64,000 nt of DNA, from positions 99,386-163,385 of the forward strand of contig DATGIL010000061.1 of the NCBI GenBank assembly GCA_035295745.1, given 5' to 3'. Under the pieces are notes generated by a model. The model was not told where the DNA came from. It searched no databases and saw only the letters and a program-made list of their open reading frames with translations. Source of the DNA: JAIQFL01 sp035295745 (GTDB lineage Bacteria; Acidobacteriota; Terriglobia; Bryobacterales; Bryobacteraceae). A program made the position numbers and the translations under genes. Shown in pieces: positions 1 to 7,950 of the stretch (position 1 is the first letter of the stretch; each line of letters begins with the position of its first letter).

Positions 1-124
1 GAGCCGCGCGCGTTGGCACGCGACTCCCGGCCGCGGTCGTGGTTCGTTGCGAGCTGTGCGCGTAAGCAAGCGATGTTCCAGCCGCGGTCGTGGATCGTTG
101 CGAGCCGCGCGCGTAAGCAAGCGA
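1..124. repeat. 51-bp tandem copies of a dispersed GC-rich repeat
   Basis: The segment GCGGTCGTGG...AAGCAAGCGA recurs with a 51-base period (starts at 33 and 84), and a partial earlier unit lies at 1-32. The core GAGCCGCGCGCGTAAGCAAGCG is the same as the repeat at 63629-63862 and, inverted, at 39200-39322. No coding potential is seen. It lies between the window edge and the stop of the first permease gene. Confidence 0.75.
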
Positions 125-133
125 CACCCAACC

Positions 134-2773
134 CTAGTCTGCACGTAACATCGCCACGGGGTCGGTCTGCAAGGCGTGGATGACAGCCGGAAGGGCGGCG
201 ATCAGCGCCAGCGCCATGATCGCCACCATGGGGAACGCCAGCATGCCTGGATCAGCCGGCTTCACCTGATAGAGAAGTGCCGCGATGGAGCGCACCAGTG
301 TCAGTCCACAGGCGAGGCCTGCCGCCGCGCCCAGCAGCACCATGCGGAAGACATCCGAGGTCACCTGGCGCGCAATCTCCATTGATTCGGCTCCGATCGC
401 GATCCGAATGCCGATCTCGCGCCGCCTTTCCAGTACCGCATAATCGAGCACGCCATAGAGACCGATTCCCGCCAGCAACAGTGCTACCCCGGCGAAGAAC
501 AGACCGAGCATGGCCAGCAGGCGCTCGCGAACGGTTTGCCCCTGAAACAGTTCCAATTGCGTGCGAACCTCGCTCACGCGGAATTCAGGCCGTACCTTAG
601 GCACTTGGTGGCGGATGATGGACGCGAGCGCCTGGGGATTGGAGCCAACGGTGCGCACAATGAAACTGGCTCGCCGAATCGGCGCCATCGTTCCGTTGGA
701 ATCGATCCGGTGCAGGGGCACGTACGCCACCGGGAGGGTAGCTTCGCGAATGTGCCGGTAAGGCGCATCGCGGACCAACCCGACCACCTCATACCGACTC
801 GTTCCTCGCGTGAACGTCTGGCTTATGGGGTTCTCGCTGCCAAAGAACTGCCTGGCGAAGGTCTCATTGACGAGCGCAGCGCCTGGAGTGACATCGCTCG
901 GCCGCAGGTCCCCGCCTGCAAGCAACGGCAGACGCATCGCCTGAATCCAGTCGGGCGACACATCCAGAAAATAAGCCAGGACCGGACCCGGAGACTGGCC
1001 GTGCACTCCGATGAAACCGTTGCGTCCTTGCAACGAGAGCAACGGCCACGCCGCCATGCCGACGCTCTCGACACCCGGTAAATGACGTAGTTGTTCCGCG
1101 GTCTGGTCCCAGTAGGCGGCGGGCTGGGCATTCTGCGCCACAGTCTCCACGGTGAGTACGCGATCCGGTGAGAATCCGATGGACTTGTGCGAAATCCGGT
1201 CGAAAGTGGCGCTGAACAGACCTGCCACAAACAGCACCAGAAAGCAGAAGGCCACCTGCAACGCAATCAGCGAATGCATCCAACGCCGCCGGGAGTGCGG
1301 GCTGGAGCCTCCTTTCAACGTCGTTGCCGGATTGACCGCGGAGGCGTGCAGCGCCGGCGCCAACCCGAACAGCAGCGTGACCGCCAGAGTCAGCAACACG
1401 CCGAATCCAAAGACTCGCCAGTCCGCAGGCAAGGCGAGGTGCGCCGGATTATCCGGCGGGTTCATGCGACCAACGACGTATGGCGCGGACCAATACGCGA
1501 ACCACCCACCAGTCAATGCGGCGAGCAAAGCCACCCAGGCACTTTCGATCAGTACCAGTTGGACGAGCCGCAGCCGTCCGGCGCCGATTGAAACGCGCAA
1601 GGCCATCTCTCGCGACCGCGCCGCAGCCTGCGCAGTCATCAGATTCGCGACATTCGCGCAGGCGATCAGGAGCACCAGGGCTACGAGCACGCCGATGGCA
1701 ATCAGCCCGACGCGATAGTCCTTCTGCATTCCGGATGCGCCCGCGGAAGCAGGCTCCAGCATCACCTTCTGATCGATGAATCGATCGATGCTCTCCTTGG
1801 TCATGCCGGTGAAGCCCTTGGCCCGGTCCATTTCGAAGGCGCGCGAGGTAGCATGCAGTTTGGCGCGCACCGGTTCCACGGCAATACCCGGCTTCAGCCG
1901 TACCAGCGTGCGATGCCACGTGGCGTCGTCGCGGATGGCTGCCGGATGCATCATGGTCGGCAGGAAGACGTCGGTGGCGATGCCCGTTTCGGTGCCGGTG
2001 AAGCCTTCGGGACCCACCCCCACGATCTCGAAAACGCGCTCGTCGAGATGAAACGTCCTCCCAACCACTTGCGGATTGCGGGCGAAACGGCGTGTCCAAT
2101 AGTCGTACGAGATCACCGCGTAGGGAGCGGCTGCGGGCTTCGAATCGTGGTTCTCGGTGAAGAGCCGTCCGATCGCCGGTCGCAGACCGAACGAATCGAA
2201 CATCCAGCCGGAAACGTACTGGACGTGGGCTTTTTCCATTTCCTCGTCGGACTGGTACGTCAGGTCCATGCGTTCGGCGTAAGAGACCGCCAGAAGTTCC
2301 GCCTCGCCCTTCACCGCAGCGCGCATAAGCCGGAATGACGGGTGCGCCCAGCCGTCGAAGGTACTGGGCTTGCCGTCGAAGCCGATTCCGGTGCGATAGA
2401 GATCGTACAGGCGCTCTGGTTCGGCGACAGGCAAAGGCCGCAGCAGCAGAGCGTCGATGAGCCGGAATGCGGAAGTGCAGGCGCCGATCGCCAGGGCGAG
2501 CGAGAGAATGGCGGCAGCGGAGGTCACCTTTCGCTTCATCAGTTGGCGCCAGCCGAAGATCGCGTCGGCGCGCACCGAGTCGAGCCACGCGAGCACGCGG
2601 ACGTCGCGGCTCTCCTCGCGGTAGCGAAGCGGCGATCCGAGGGCGTGGCGGGCTTCGCCGGGATCGCGGCCCTGGGCGATGCCTTCGTCGATATGCGATT
2701 GCAATTCTTCGTCGATTTCGCCGCTCACGCGATCGGTGCGGAATGTACTGGCAATGCGCGACCACAATGACAT
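134..2773 (-). CDS. ADOP-family ABC transporter permease (MacB/FtsX-like), no linked PadR
   Basis: 879 residues, of the acidobacterial duplicated orphan permease (ADOP) family: two MacB-type periplasmic core domains and two FtsX-type membrane domains in one chain, with no ATPase gene nearby. The order is a cytosolic N-terminal domain (about 1-75, with EIDEELQSHIDEG and GEARHALGS), TM1 (about 82-108), periplasmic core 1, a membrane block (about 355-525, with IACANVANLM and EMALRVSIGAGR), core 2, and three C-terminal TMs (about 755-870, with REIGIRIAIGAES). The TM1 motif is unusual: LALAIGACTSAFRLI in place of the LALGIGANTAIFSVV seen in the other copies here. Substrate is unknown; MacB relatives act in mechanotransmission or export. 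The start is the ATG at 2773, with a weak GGAA upstream. No PadR gene is adjacent, but palindromes lie 20-49 bases upstream. Confidence 0.9.
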   Translation of the reverse strand: MSLWSRIASTFRTDRVSGEIDEELQSHIDEGIAQGRDPGEARHALGSPLRYREESRDVRVLAWLDSVRADAIFGWRQLMKRKVTSAAAILSLALAIGACTSAFRLIDALLLRPLPVAEPERLYDLYRTGIGFDGKPSTFDGWAHPSFRLMRAAVKGEAELLAVSYAERMDLTYQSDEEMEKAHVQYVSGWMFDSFGLRPAIGRLFTENHDSKPAAAPYAVISYDYWTRRFARNPQVVGRTFHLDERVFEIVGVGPEGFTGTETGIATDVFLPTMMHPAAIRDDATWHRTLVRLKPGIAVEPVRAKLHATSRAFEMDRAKGFTGMTKESIDRFIDQKVMLEPASAGASGMQKDYRVGLIAIGVLVALVLLIACANVANLMTAQAAARSREMALRVSIGAGRLRLVQLVLIESAWVALLAALTGGWFAYWSAPYVVGRMNPPDNPAHLALPADWRVFGFGVLLTLAVTLLFGLAPALHASAVNPATTLKGGSSPHSRRRWMHSLIALQVAFCFLVLFVAGLFSATFDRISHKSIGFSPDRVLTVETVAQNAQPAAYWDQTAEQLRHLPGVESVGMAAWPLLSLQGRNGFIGVHGQSPGPVLAYFLDVSPDWIQAMRLPLLAGGDLRPSDVTPGAALVNETFARQFFGSENPISQTFTRGTSRYEVVGLVRDAPYRHIREATLPVAYVPLHRIDSNGTMAPIRRASFIVRTVGSNPQALASIIRHQVPKVRPEFRVSEVRTQLELFQGQTVRERLLAMLGLFFAGVALLLAGIGLYGVLDYAVLERRREIGIRIAIGAESMEIARQVTSDVFRMVLLGAAAGLACGLTLVRSIAALLYQVKPADPGMLAFPMVAIMALALIAALPAVIHALQTDPVAMLRAD

Positions 2774-2792
2774 GGTTGGTTCCGGCTCAATA

Positions 2793-2822
2793 CTAAGTCT
2801 TCTCGGTATTAAGACGTCTTAG
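2793..2822 (-). promoter_or_regulatory. Palindromic operator-like site upstream of the first ADOP
   Basis: A perfect 12-bp palindrome TAAGACGTCTTA (2810-2821) is followed, in the direction of the gene, by a further half-site GACTTAG (2799-2793). CTAAG and CTTAG form an inverted pair at 2793-2797 and 2818-2822. The site is 20-49 bases before the ATG at 2773. The bases TTCCTAAGACG on the minus strand match 8 of 11 positions of the repeat upstream of the PadR at 10677. Binding by a PadR protein is inferred. Confidence 0.45.
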
Positions 2823-3316
2823 GAATGGACAAGGTTAGGAATATTTGGGCTGCGGAGACGCAGTCTCTGTGCATTTCGGGATTACCAGCACTCGTGCCGG
2901 TGGGCGTGACACTTGTATTGGTGACGTCGGCTGTTCCGCTCAACTCCCACGAAAGTCACGGCGCCCATTCGCCTTGACAGCGCGATGCGGTCCGTCATCT
3001 CGCTATGGGAGTTGAACGATACGCCGTTGCGAGGCAGCAGGGGTCTTTTTGCACGACTTCGGGCTCTCGCTACGTAAATTATCGTTGAATTACGTTTTTA
3101 ATCGTAGTATTGTTACCTCAGATGATTTCTTCGGGCAGCAACCGACCGCCAATGGCAATTCTAACCAGTGCCGAATCTTGGATTTTTGCCGAGTTCCTTC
3201 GGTACGCCCGGACCTCGGTGATGGGAGGGCTTGCGGCGCACAGGGACTCGCGCGAAAGACCGGACCAAATCCGTAACAAGGTCGATTCGTTTGTAGAGAG
3301 AGAAAGGAAGCTCGTC
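2823..3316. other. Intergenic region without a convincing gene
   Basis: About 490 bases between divergent genes. It holds a perfect 10-bp inverted repeat, TCAACTCCCA (2940-2949) and TGGGAGTTGA (3006-3015), and a 50-codon ORF on the plus strand (2825-2977) whose ATG directly follows the palindrome at 2793-2822. The ORF has no recognisable domain. The longer upstream extension of the next gene (from 3110) has no ribosome-binding site and no signal-peptide character and is probably not translated. Confidence 0.4.
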
Positions 3317-4318
3317 ATGAAATCCATGCAAATACTGGCGAAGTTGGGGTCGTACGGCCTGGCGCACCGGAGTGCCGCAAGCGCCGCTAACGGCCCATCG
3401 AGGGCCAACCACATCGCAAGGCGGCTGCGTCACTCGGGGCCAACCCTCCTTACCGGCCTGGAGCCGGGCATGATCACCATCGCAAGTCTGCTAATGGTCG
3501 CGGTCTGTGGAATGTTCGGACAATCCGCCGATCCCCCGCGATTTGCCGTCGCATCCATCAAACGCAACCCGGCTCGTGAACAGCTTTCGATGGCGGTCCC
3601 GATGGGAGTGGGCTGGCGCCCGGGCGGCCGCTTGAGTGCGGGTAACGCCCCGTTGACGATGCTCATCCAAAGGGCATATTCGGTCCAGGGCTTTCGGGTG
3701 GTAGGCGGTCCGTCGTGGGTCAGCACTGATGGCTACGATATCGAGGCCAAACCGGAGGGCAACATCGATCCGCAGCGGATGTGGCTGATGTTGCAAACGC
3801 TCCTGGCCGACCGGTTTAAGCTGGCGATTCACCATGAGACAAGAGATCTCCCGGTCTACGATTTGCAGGCGGTGAAGAGTGGGCCCAAACTGCAGGCCCC
3901 GCAGGGAGGTACTTGTTCCGAGGTTCTTACGGCATTGCCCGAGCGGGGCCAGGCGCGGCCGGCTCCACCATGCGGCCCGGGCGTGGTACAGGCTGGGACA
4001 GGGCTGAACATGGAGGGAATCAGCGTGTCGATGCCGGCGTTCGCAAAGATGCTCTCGACAATGATGGGGCGGGAAGTGATTGACAAGACCGGGTTCACTG
4101 GAAGGTTCGCTCTTCACCTGGAGTTCGCCATGGACGATGCCCTCGCCGGACTCCCGAATCCCGCGGGGCCAGATGCCTCTGGCCAGCCAGCGGATCCCGC
4201 TGCCAGACCCACTATACGTACTGCCCTGCAAGAACAACTCGGCCTGAAACTGCAAGCGTCCACAGGCCCTGTGGACGTCCTCGTGATCGATCACGTGGAG
4301 AGACCTACCGAGAATTGA
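3317..4318 (+). CDS. TIGR03435-type secreted protein
   Basis: 333 residues from the chosen ATG, which is preceded by AGGAAG at a suitable distance. An alternative ATG at 3470, with GGAG upstream, would give a shorter protein starting directly at the hydrophobic stretch ITIASLLMVAVCGMFG, a likely signal peptide. The mature part begins with FAVASIKRNP, close to the FEVASIKP hallmark of the TIGR03435 family that is strongly expanded in Solibacter. It continues with the LLADRFKLAIHHETRDLPVYDL block and an RPTEN C terminus, as usual in that family. Function of the family is unknown; an extracytoplasmic location is inferred from the signal-like segment. The gene stands alone between two ADOP genes on the other strand. 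A frame open upstream to 3110 is treated as untranslated. Confidence 0.85.
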   Translation: MKSMQILAKLGSYGLAHRSAASAANGPSRANHIARRLRHSGPTLLTGLEPGMITIASLLMVAVCGMFGQSADPPRFAVASIKRNPAREQLSMAVPMGVGWRPGGRLSAGNAPLTMLIQRAYSVQGFRVVGGPSWVSTDGYDIEAKPEGNIDPQRMWLMLQTLLADRFKLAIHHETRDLPVYDLQAVKSGPKLQAPQGGTCSEVLTALPERGQARPAPPCGPGVVQAGTGLNMEGISVSMPAFAKMLSTMMGREVIDKTGFTGRFALHLEFAMDDALAGLPNPAGPDASGQPADPAARPTIRTALQEQLGLKLQASTGPVDVLVIDHVERPTEN

Positions 4319-4479
4319 GTGCTCATCAGCGACAACGAGACATGACTGGCACTGCAATCGAACCTCTCTAGTGGGCGCTTCGACGGCTTCCGAGGACGTC
4401 GAGGACGGCCTTGAAGACGCGGCGTCTTCGCATGGCTGGAACAAGAGGGAACAGACTTCACCTGATGCAACCGGTTAAG

Positions 4480-7116
4480 TCAGCCTTCGTCGCGAAGCGT
4501 CACCACCGGGTCAACGCGTGCCGCTCGGTTGGCGGGAAGAAATCCCGCGAACAAACCGACCATTGCGATGGAGCCGCAGGCGACGATGAAGGCAATCGGA
4601 TCGAGCGGGGACACCTCGAAGAGCAGGCTCTTCATGACTCTGGTCAGCGCGACGGCGCCGAGCATTCCGAGGGCAAGGCCCACCCCGACCATATGCAGAG
4701 CGTTACACAATATCTGTGACACTACGTGGGAAGACCGCGCTCCCAGCGCCATGCGGATGCCGATTTCGCGGCGGCGTTGGGTGACCGCATGCGAGAGTAC
4801 GCCATAAAGGCCAATGGCGGTGAGCAAAACAGCAACGCCCGCGAAGGCGCCGATGAGCCAGGCGGGACGGCTCGATCCGGAAAGCGCGCGGTCCCGGACT
4901 TCTTCCATGGACGCCACGTCGGCCAGCGGCAGGTTGGAGTCGACTTCGCGCACAGCTTCGCGGATGGCGGGCATGACAGCGAACGCTCCGATCGCAGTTC
5001 CCACAATCAGCTTGACCTGCGGGGAAGGCGCTTGTGCCAAGGGCACATATACTACGGCGGGATCGGGGGTACCGGCTGATGCGACGCGCTCGCTGCGTAT
5101 GATGCCCACGATCTGGACCTCCGGCATGAATACTCGTTTCTCCACGTATCCCGGATATGTGAGGCGGACGGTCTTGCCGACCGGATCTGTCATGCCGGCG
5201 TCCGCCAGCCGCGACACCAGCGCCTGATTGATCACGATGACGCGGGGAGTTCCTTCCCGGTCCTGAGCGGTGATGCCGCGACCCGTCAGGACGGGAATCC
5301 CCAAGGTACGGAAGTAACCCGGATCGACCCGTTTGAAGCGGACGAAGGTGAACTTCTCCGCCCCGGGTGGTTTGACCCCTTCGCCATTCGCGATCCACCG
5401 GAGCGGCAAGTGGCTGGAAAGGCCGACCTGCACGACGCCTGGGGCGGCGCGGAGTCGCTCGGCGATCGCCTGGTAGAAGAGCGCCGCTTTGGCGGGAGTC
5501 GGATAGGCGCGCACCGGAAGATCCACGGACATGGTAATCACGTTTTCAATCCGGACGCCGGTATCGAGCGCCTGAAGTTTCAACAGGCTTCTGAAAAGGA
5601 GCACGGCACCACAAAGCAGCACCAGGGACACTGCGACCTCCCCGATCACGATGGCGCGGCGCACCCTTGCACCAGCGGCGGAGGAGCCTCGGACGGCGCG
5701 ATTCAAACTTTCCGACAGGTTGCCGAAGGAGGTCTGGAGTGCGGGGAAAGCTCCCGCGAGCATCGCCACTGCCAGGGATACGAGGGCGGCGAAGGCCAGC
5801 ACGCGGAGGTCAACACGAATGTCGGAAGTGAATGGGAGCGCCTGCGACAGGATCGGTTTCGCGGCGCGGATCAGGAAGTGGGCAACGGCCACACCCGCTG
5901 CGCCGCCCAACAGGCAGAGAACCAGGCTCTCCGTGAGCAATTGCGAAACCAGACGACTGCGGCCCGCGCCTAGCACGGCCCGGACCGCCAGTTCCCTGCG
6001 ACGTGTGGCGCCGCGTGCCAGCAGCAGGCTGGTGACATTGGCGCAAGCAATCAGCAGCACCAGAGCGACCGCACCGAAGGCAACGGAGACAGAGCGTTCG
6101 AGATTTGCGCCGACCAGCAACCGGGCGAGCGGTTCTACGACAATGGTCCCTTCGCGATTATCGTTGGGCTCCAACGGCAGCAGGACCGCGTGGATAGCTT
6201 GCATGCGCTGGCGGGCCTCTTCCAGCGAAGTGCCCGCCCGCAGACGCCCGTACACGGTGAGCCAGTGGATTTCGCGCACTTCTTGGTCGGGCGTGAAGAC
6301 CAGCGGTCTCCAGAACTGCGTGTCGTCCCGGTCGAACGCGCCGCTCTGCAGGACTCCGATGACGCGATGCGGTTCGCCATCCAGCAGGATCTCCCGATGC
6401 AGGATTTCCGGGTCGGCACCGAAGTAATTCTGCCAGGCGGCGTGGCTGAGGACGACGACACGGGCACTTGCGGGCCGGTCCTCGTCGGCTGTGAAGGTGC
6501 GGCCCAGCAACGGATTGGCGGCGAACACGCGGAAGTAATCGGCGGTGACGGCCTTGCCGGGTAAGCGGACTGGTTCGCCCTGTGCGATGATCGCGGCGGA
6601 CAGCGACTGTTCAGCGGACATCGCTTCGAAAACCGTGGCGAGCCGCCTCCAATCCTGGAAGTCGGGAGCACTAGCCGCATTCGACACACCGGGCCGCGGA
6701 GCCTCCCACACGCCAACCATGCGGTCAGGATCCGGAAACGGAAGGGGCTTGAGCAGGACGCCATCGACGACGCTGAACATAGCCACATTGGCGCCAATGC
6801 CGAGTGCCAGCACACCCACTACAACGGCAGTGAAGCCGGGTGCACGGAGCAATGAAGCCAGCCCGTATCGAACATCCCGCAGTAGCGTTTCGATCCAGGG
6901 AAAACTACGACGATCCCGATGTTCTTCTTTCACCTGTGCAATTCCTCCGAAGCCCAGGCGAGCCGCGCGGCGGGCCTCATCGGCAGACAGGCCGTGGGCC
7001 AGCGCATCGCGCTCGGCCAGCTCCAGGTGGGCTTGGATCTCATTCTCCAGCTCGCCTTCCAGATCCCGCTTGCGCACCAGGGCGAGGAGCCCTTCCACCA
7101 GGCGGCGGACGGTCAT
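4480..7116 (-). CDS. ADOP-family permease, coupled to a PadR gene
   Basis: 878 residues with a full N-terminal cytosolic domain (DLEGELENEIQAHLELAE, then GLSADEARRAARLGFGG, about residues 18-58). TM1 carries LALGIGANVAMFSVV (about 104-118). The central membrane block contains IACANVTSLLLARGATRRR, and the C-terminal block contains REIGIRMALGARSS. The first two bases of the ATG overlap the stop codon of the upstream padR (ATGA), so the two are translationally coupled. The PadR probably senses or limits this transporter; this is inferred from the coupling, since the substrate is not known. The gene ends 161 bases from the convergent TIGR03435 gene. Confidence 0.9.
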   Translation of the reverse strand: MTVRRLVEGLLALVRKRDLEGELENEIQAHLELAERDALAHGLSADEARRAARLGFGGIAQVKEEHRDRRSFPWIETLLRDVRYGLASLLRAPGFTAVVVGVLALGIGANVAMFSVVDGVLLKPLPFPDPDRMVGVWEAPRPGVSNAASAPDFQDWRRLATVFEAMSAEQSLSAAIIAQGEPVRLPGKAVTADYFRVFAANPLLGRTFTADEDRPASARVVVLSHAAWQNYFGADPEILHREILLDGEPHRVIGVLQSGAFDRDDTQFWRPLVFTPDQEVREIHWLTVYGRLRAGTSLEEARQRMQAIHAVLLPLEPNDNREGTIVVEPLARLLVGANLERSVSVAFGAVALVLLIACANVTSLLLARGATRRRELAVRAVLGAGRSRLVSQLLTESLVLCLLGGAAGVAVAHFLIRAAKPILSQALPFTSDIRVDLRVLAFAALVSLAVAMLAGAFPALQTSFGNLSESLNRAVRGSSAAGARVRRAIVIGEVAVSLVLLCGAVLLFRSLLKLQALDTGVRIENVITMSVDLPVRAYPTPAKAALFYQAIAERLRAAPGVVQVGLSSHLPLRWIANGEGVKPPGAEKFTFVRFKRVDPGYFRTLGIPVLTGRGITAQDREGTPRVIVINQALVSRLADAGMTDPVGKTVRLTYPGYVEKRVFMPEVQIVGIIRSERVASAGTPDPAVVYVPLAQAPSPQVKLIVGTAIGAFAVMPAIREAVREVDSNLPLADVASMEEVRDRALSGSSRPAWLIGAFAGVAVLLTAIGLYGVLSHAVTQRRREIGIRMALGARSSHVVSQILCNALHMVGVGLALGMLGAVALTRVMKSLLFEVSPLDPIAFIVACGSIAMVGLFAGFLPANRAARVDPVVTLRDEG

Positions 7117-7451
7117 GACGATGCCTCCAGGAATCGGGCGATAAAGGCTGTGGCCTTCTCCCAGTTCGCGACTTCGACAGCGAGTTGTTTCCTCCCGGCC
7201 TTAGTCAACGAGTAAAACTTGACCTTTCGATTGGTTTCCGAAATCCCCCAGTCGACTTGGATCCAGCCCTCCTGCTGGAGGCGGATGAGAGCGGGATGGA
7301 CGGAGCCTTGGCTGAGCCGCAAGGACTCGCCCGAGACCTGCTCGATGCGGCGGGCGATGGCATAGCCGTGCAACGTTCCCATCCCTTCCAGAGTCTTGAG
7401 GATCAGAAGATCGAGTGTTCCGTAGGGCACTTCTGCAATTGGTTTCGACAT
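7113..7451 (-). CDS. PadR-family transcriptional regulator
   Basis: 112 residues, the length of the short PadR subfamily (winged helix plus one C-terminal helix). GTLDLLILKTLEGMGTLHGYAIARRIEQVS (split at about residues 11-40) forms the first helices; LRLSQGSVHPALIRLQQEGWI (about 45-65) is the recognition helix and wing; KFYSLTKAGRKQL completes the wing. The QGSVHPAL replaces the more common QGSLYPAL. The gene overlaps the next ADOP by 4 bases (ATGA). It is expressed from a promoter whose -10 box lies about 20 bases from the start codon, with an inverted repeat covering that short leader, so autorepression is likely. Confidence 0.9.
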   Translation of the reverse strand: MSKPIAEVPYGTLDLLILKTLEGMGTLHGYAIARRIEQVSGESLRLSQGSVHPALIRLQQEGWIQVDWGISETNRKVKFYSLTKAGRKQLAVEVANWEKATAFIARFLEASS

Positions 7452-7500
7452 GTCGAATACCGACAGCTAAAGTATGGAATATCTTTCAATGAGGTGTCAA
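7451..7500 (-). promoter_or_regulatory. padR-1 promoter with start-proximal operator
   Basis: On the minus strand a consensus -35 TTGACA (7500-7495) is followed after 18 bases by CATACT (7476-7471). An inverted repeat TGTCG-N5-CGACA (7451-7465) fills the leader and its last base is the A of the ATG. The transcript would have a leader of only about 12 bases and no Shine-Dalgarno. Repression by the encoded PadR is inferred. Confidence 0.6.
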
Positions 7501-7592
7501 CGGGGTTGAGAGGCTCTTCTGCCTCGCTTACCTGACTTGGCCCGGGAGCCAGGTTCTCGCGAAATGCAGCTCACCATTTATCCTCTCGACCG

Positions 7593-7616
7593 TCTACAAT
7601 TGCAGATAGTCTACAA
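7593..7616 (+). promoter_or_regulatory. padR-2 promoter with three operator half-sites
   Basis: The -10 box TACAAT (7595-7600) lies 20 bases before the ATG at 7620. Three half-sites overlap and follow it: TCTACAA (7593-7599), TTGCAGA (7600-7606) and TCTACAA (7610-7616). The first and third are direct copies with a 17-base period; the middle one is inverted with one mismatch. No good -35 box is visible. This is the same plan as at padR-1, with an unrelated half-site sequence. Confidence 0.5.
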
Positions 7617-7619
7617 ATT

Positions 7620-7949
7620 ATGGCGAAGCCCACAGACCTCGTGCAAGGCACCCTCGATCTATTGATTTTGAAGGCGATCTCTCTCGAACCTCAGCACGGT
7701 TGGGCGATTGCCAAACGGATCCAGCAGATCTCGCGCGAGGTTTTACAGATTCAGCAGGGCTCGCTATACCCCGCGCTCCATCGCCTCGAGCAGCAGGCCT
7801 GGATCAAGTCCGAATGGCGGCAGACCGAGGCCGGACGCATGGCCAAATTCTATTCGCTTACACCCTCCGGCCGACGGCAATTCGAGAAGGAACTGGCGAA
7901 CTGGAATCGCCTGTCGGCGGCGATCGACCTGGTCGTCCAGGAGGCTTGA
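7620..7949 (+). CDS. PadR-family transcriptional regulator
   Basis: 109 residues. The PadR core is clear: GTLDLLILKAISLEPQHGWA (about 10-29), the QIQQGSLYPALHRLEQQAWI recognition region (about 43-62) and AKFYSLTPSGRRQF in the wing. It is divergent from padR-1, with 168 bases between the two start codons, and each has its own operator-like repeat. The gene ends one base before the next ADOP, and the ribosome-binding site of that ADOP lies inside its last codons. It probably regulates itself and the permease behind it. Confidence 0.9.
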   Translation: MAKPTDLVQGTLDLLILKAISLEPQHGWAIAKRIQQISREVLQIQQGSLYPALHRLEQQAWIKSEWRQTEAGRMAKFYSLTPSGRRQFEKELANWNRLSAAIDLVVQEA

Positions 7950-7950
7950 T

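Noticed and set aside
2825..2977. 50-codon ORF starting right after the palindrome at 2793-2822
   Set aside because: No domain, no support other than the position of its ATG; kept only as an observation.
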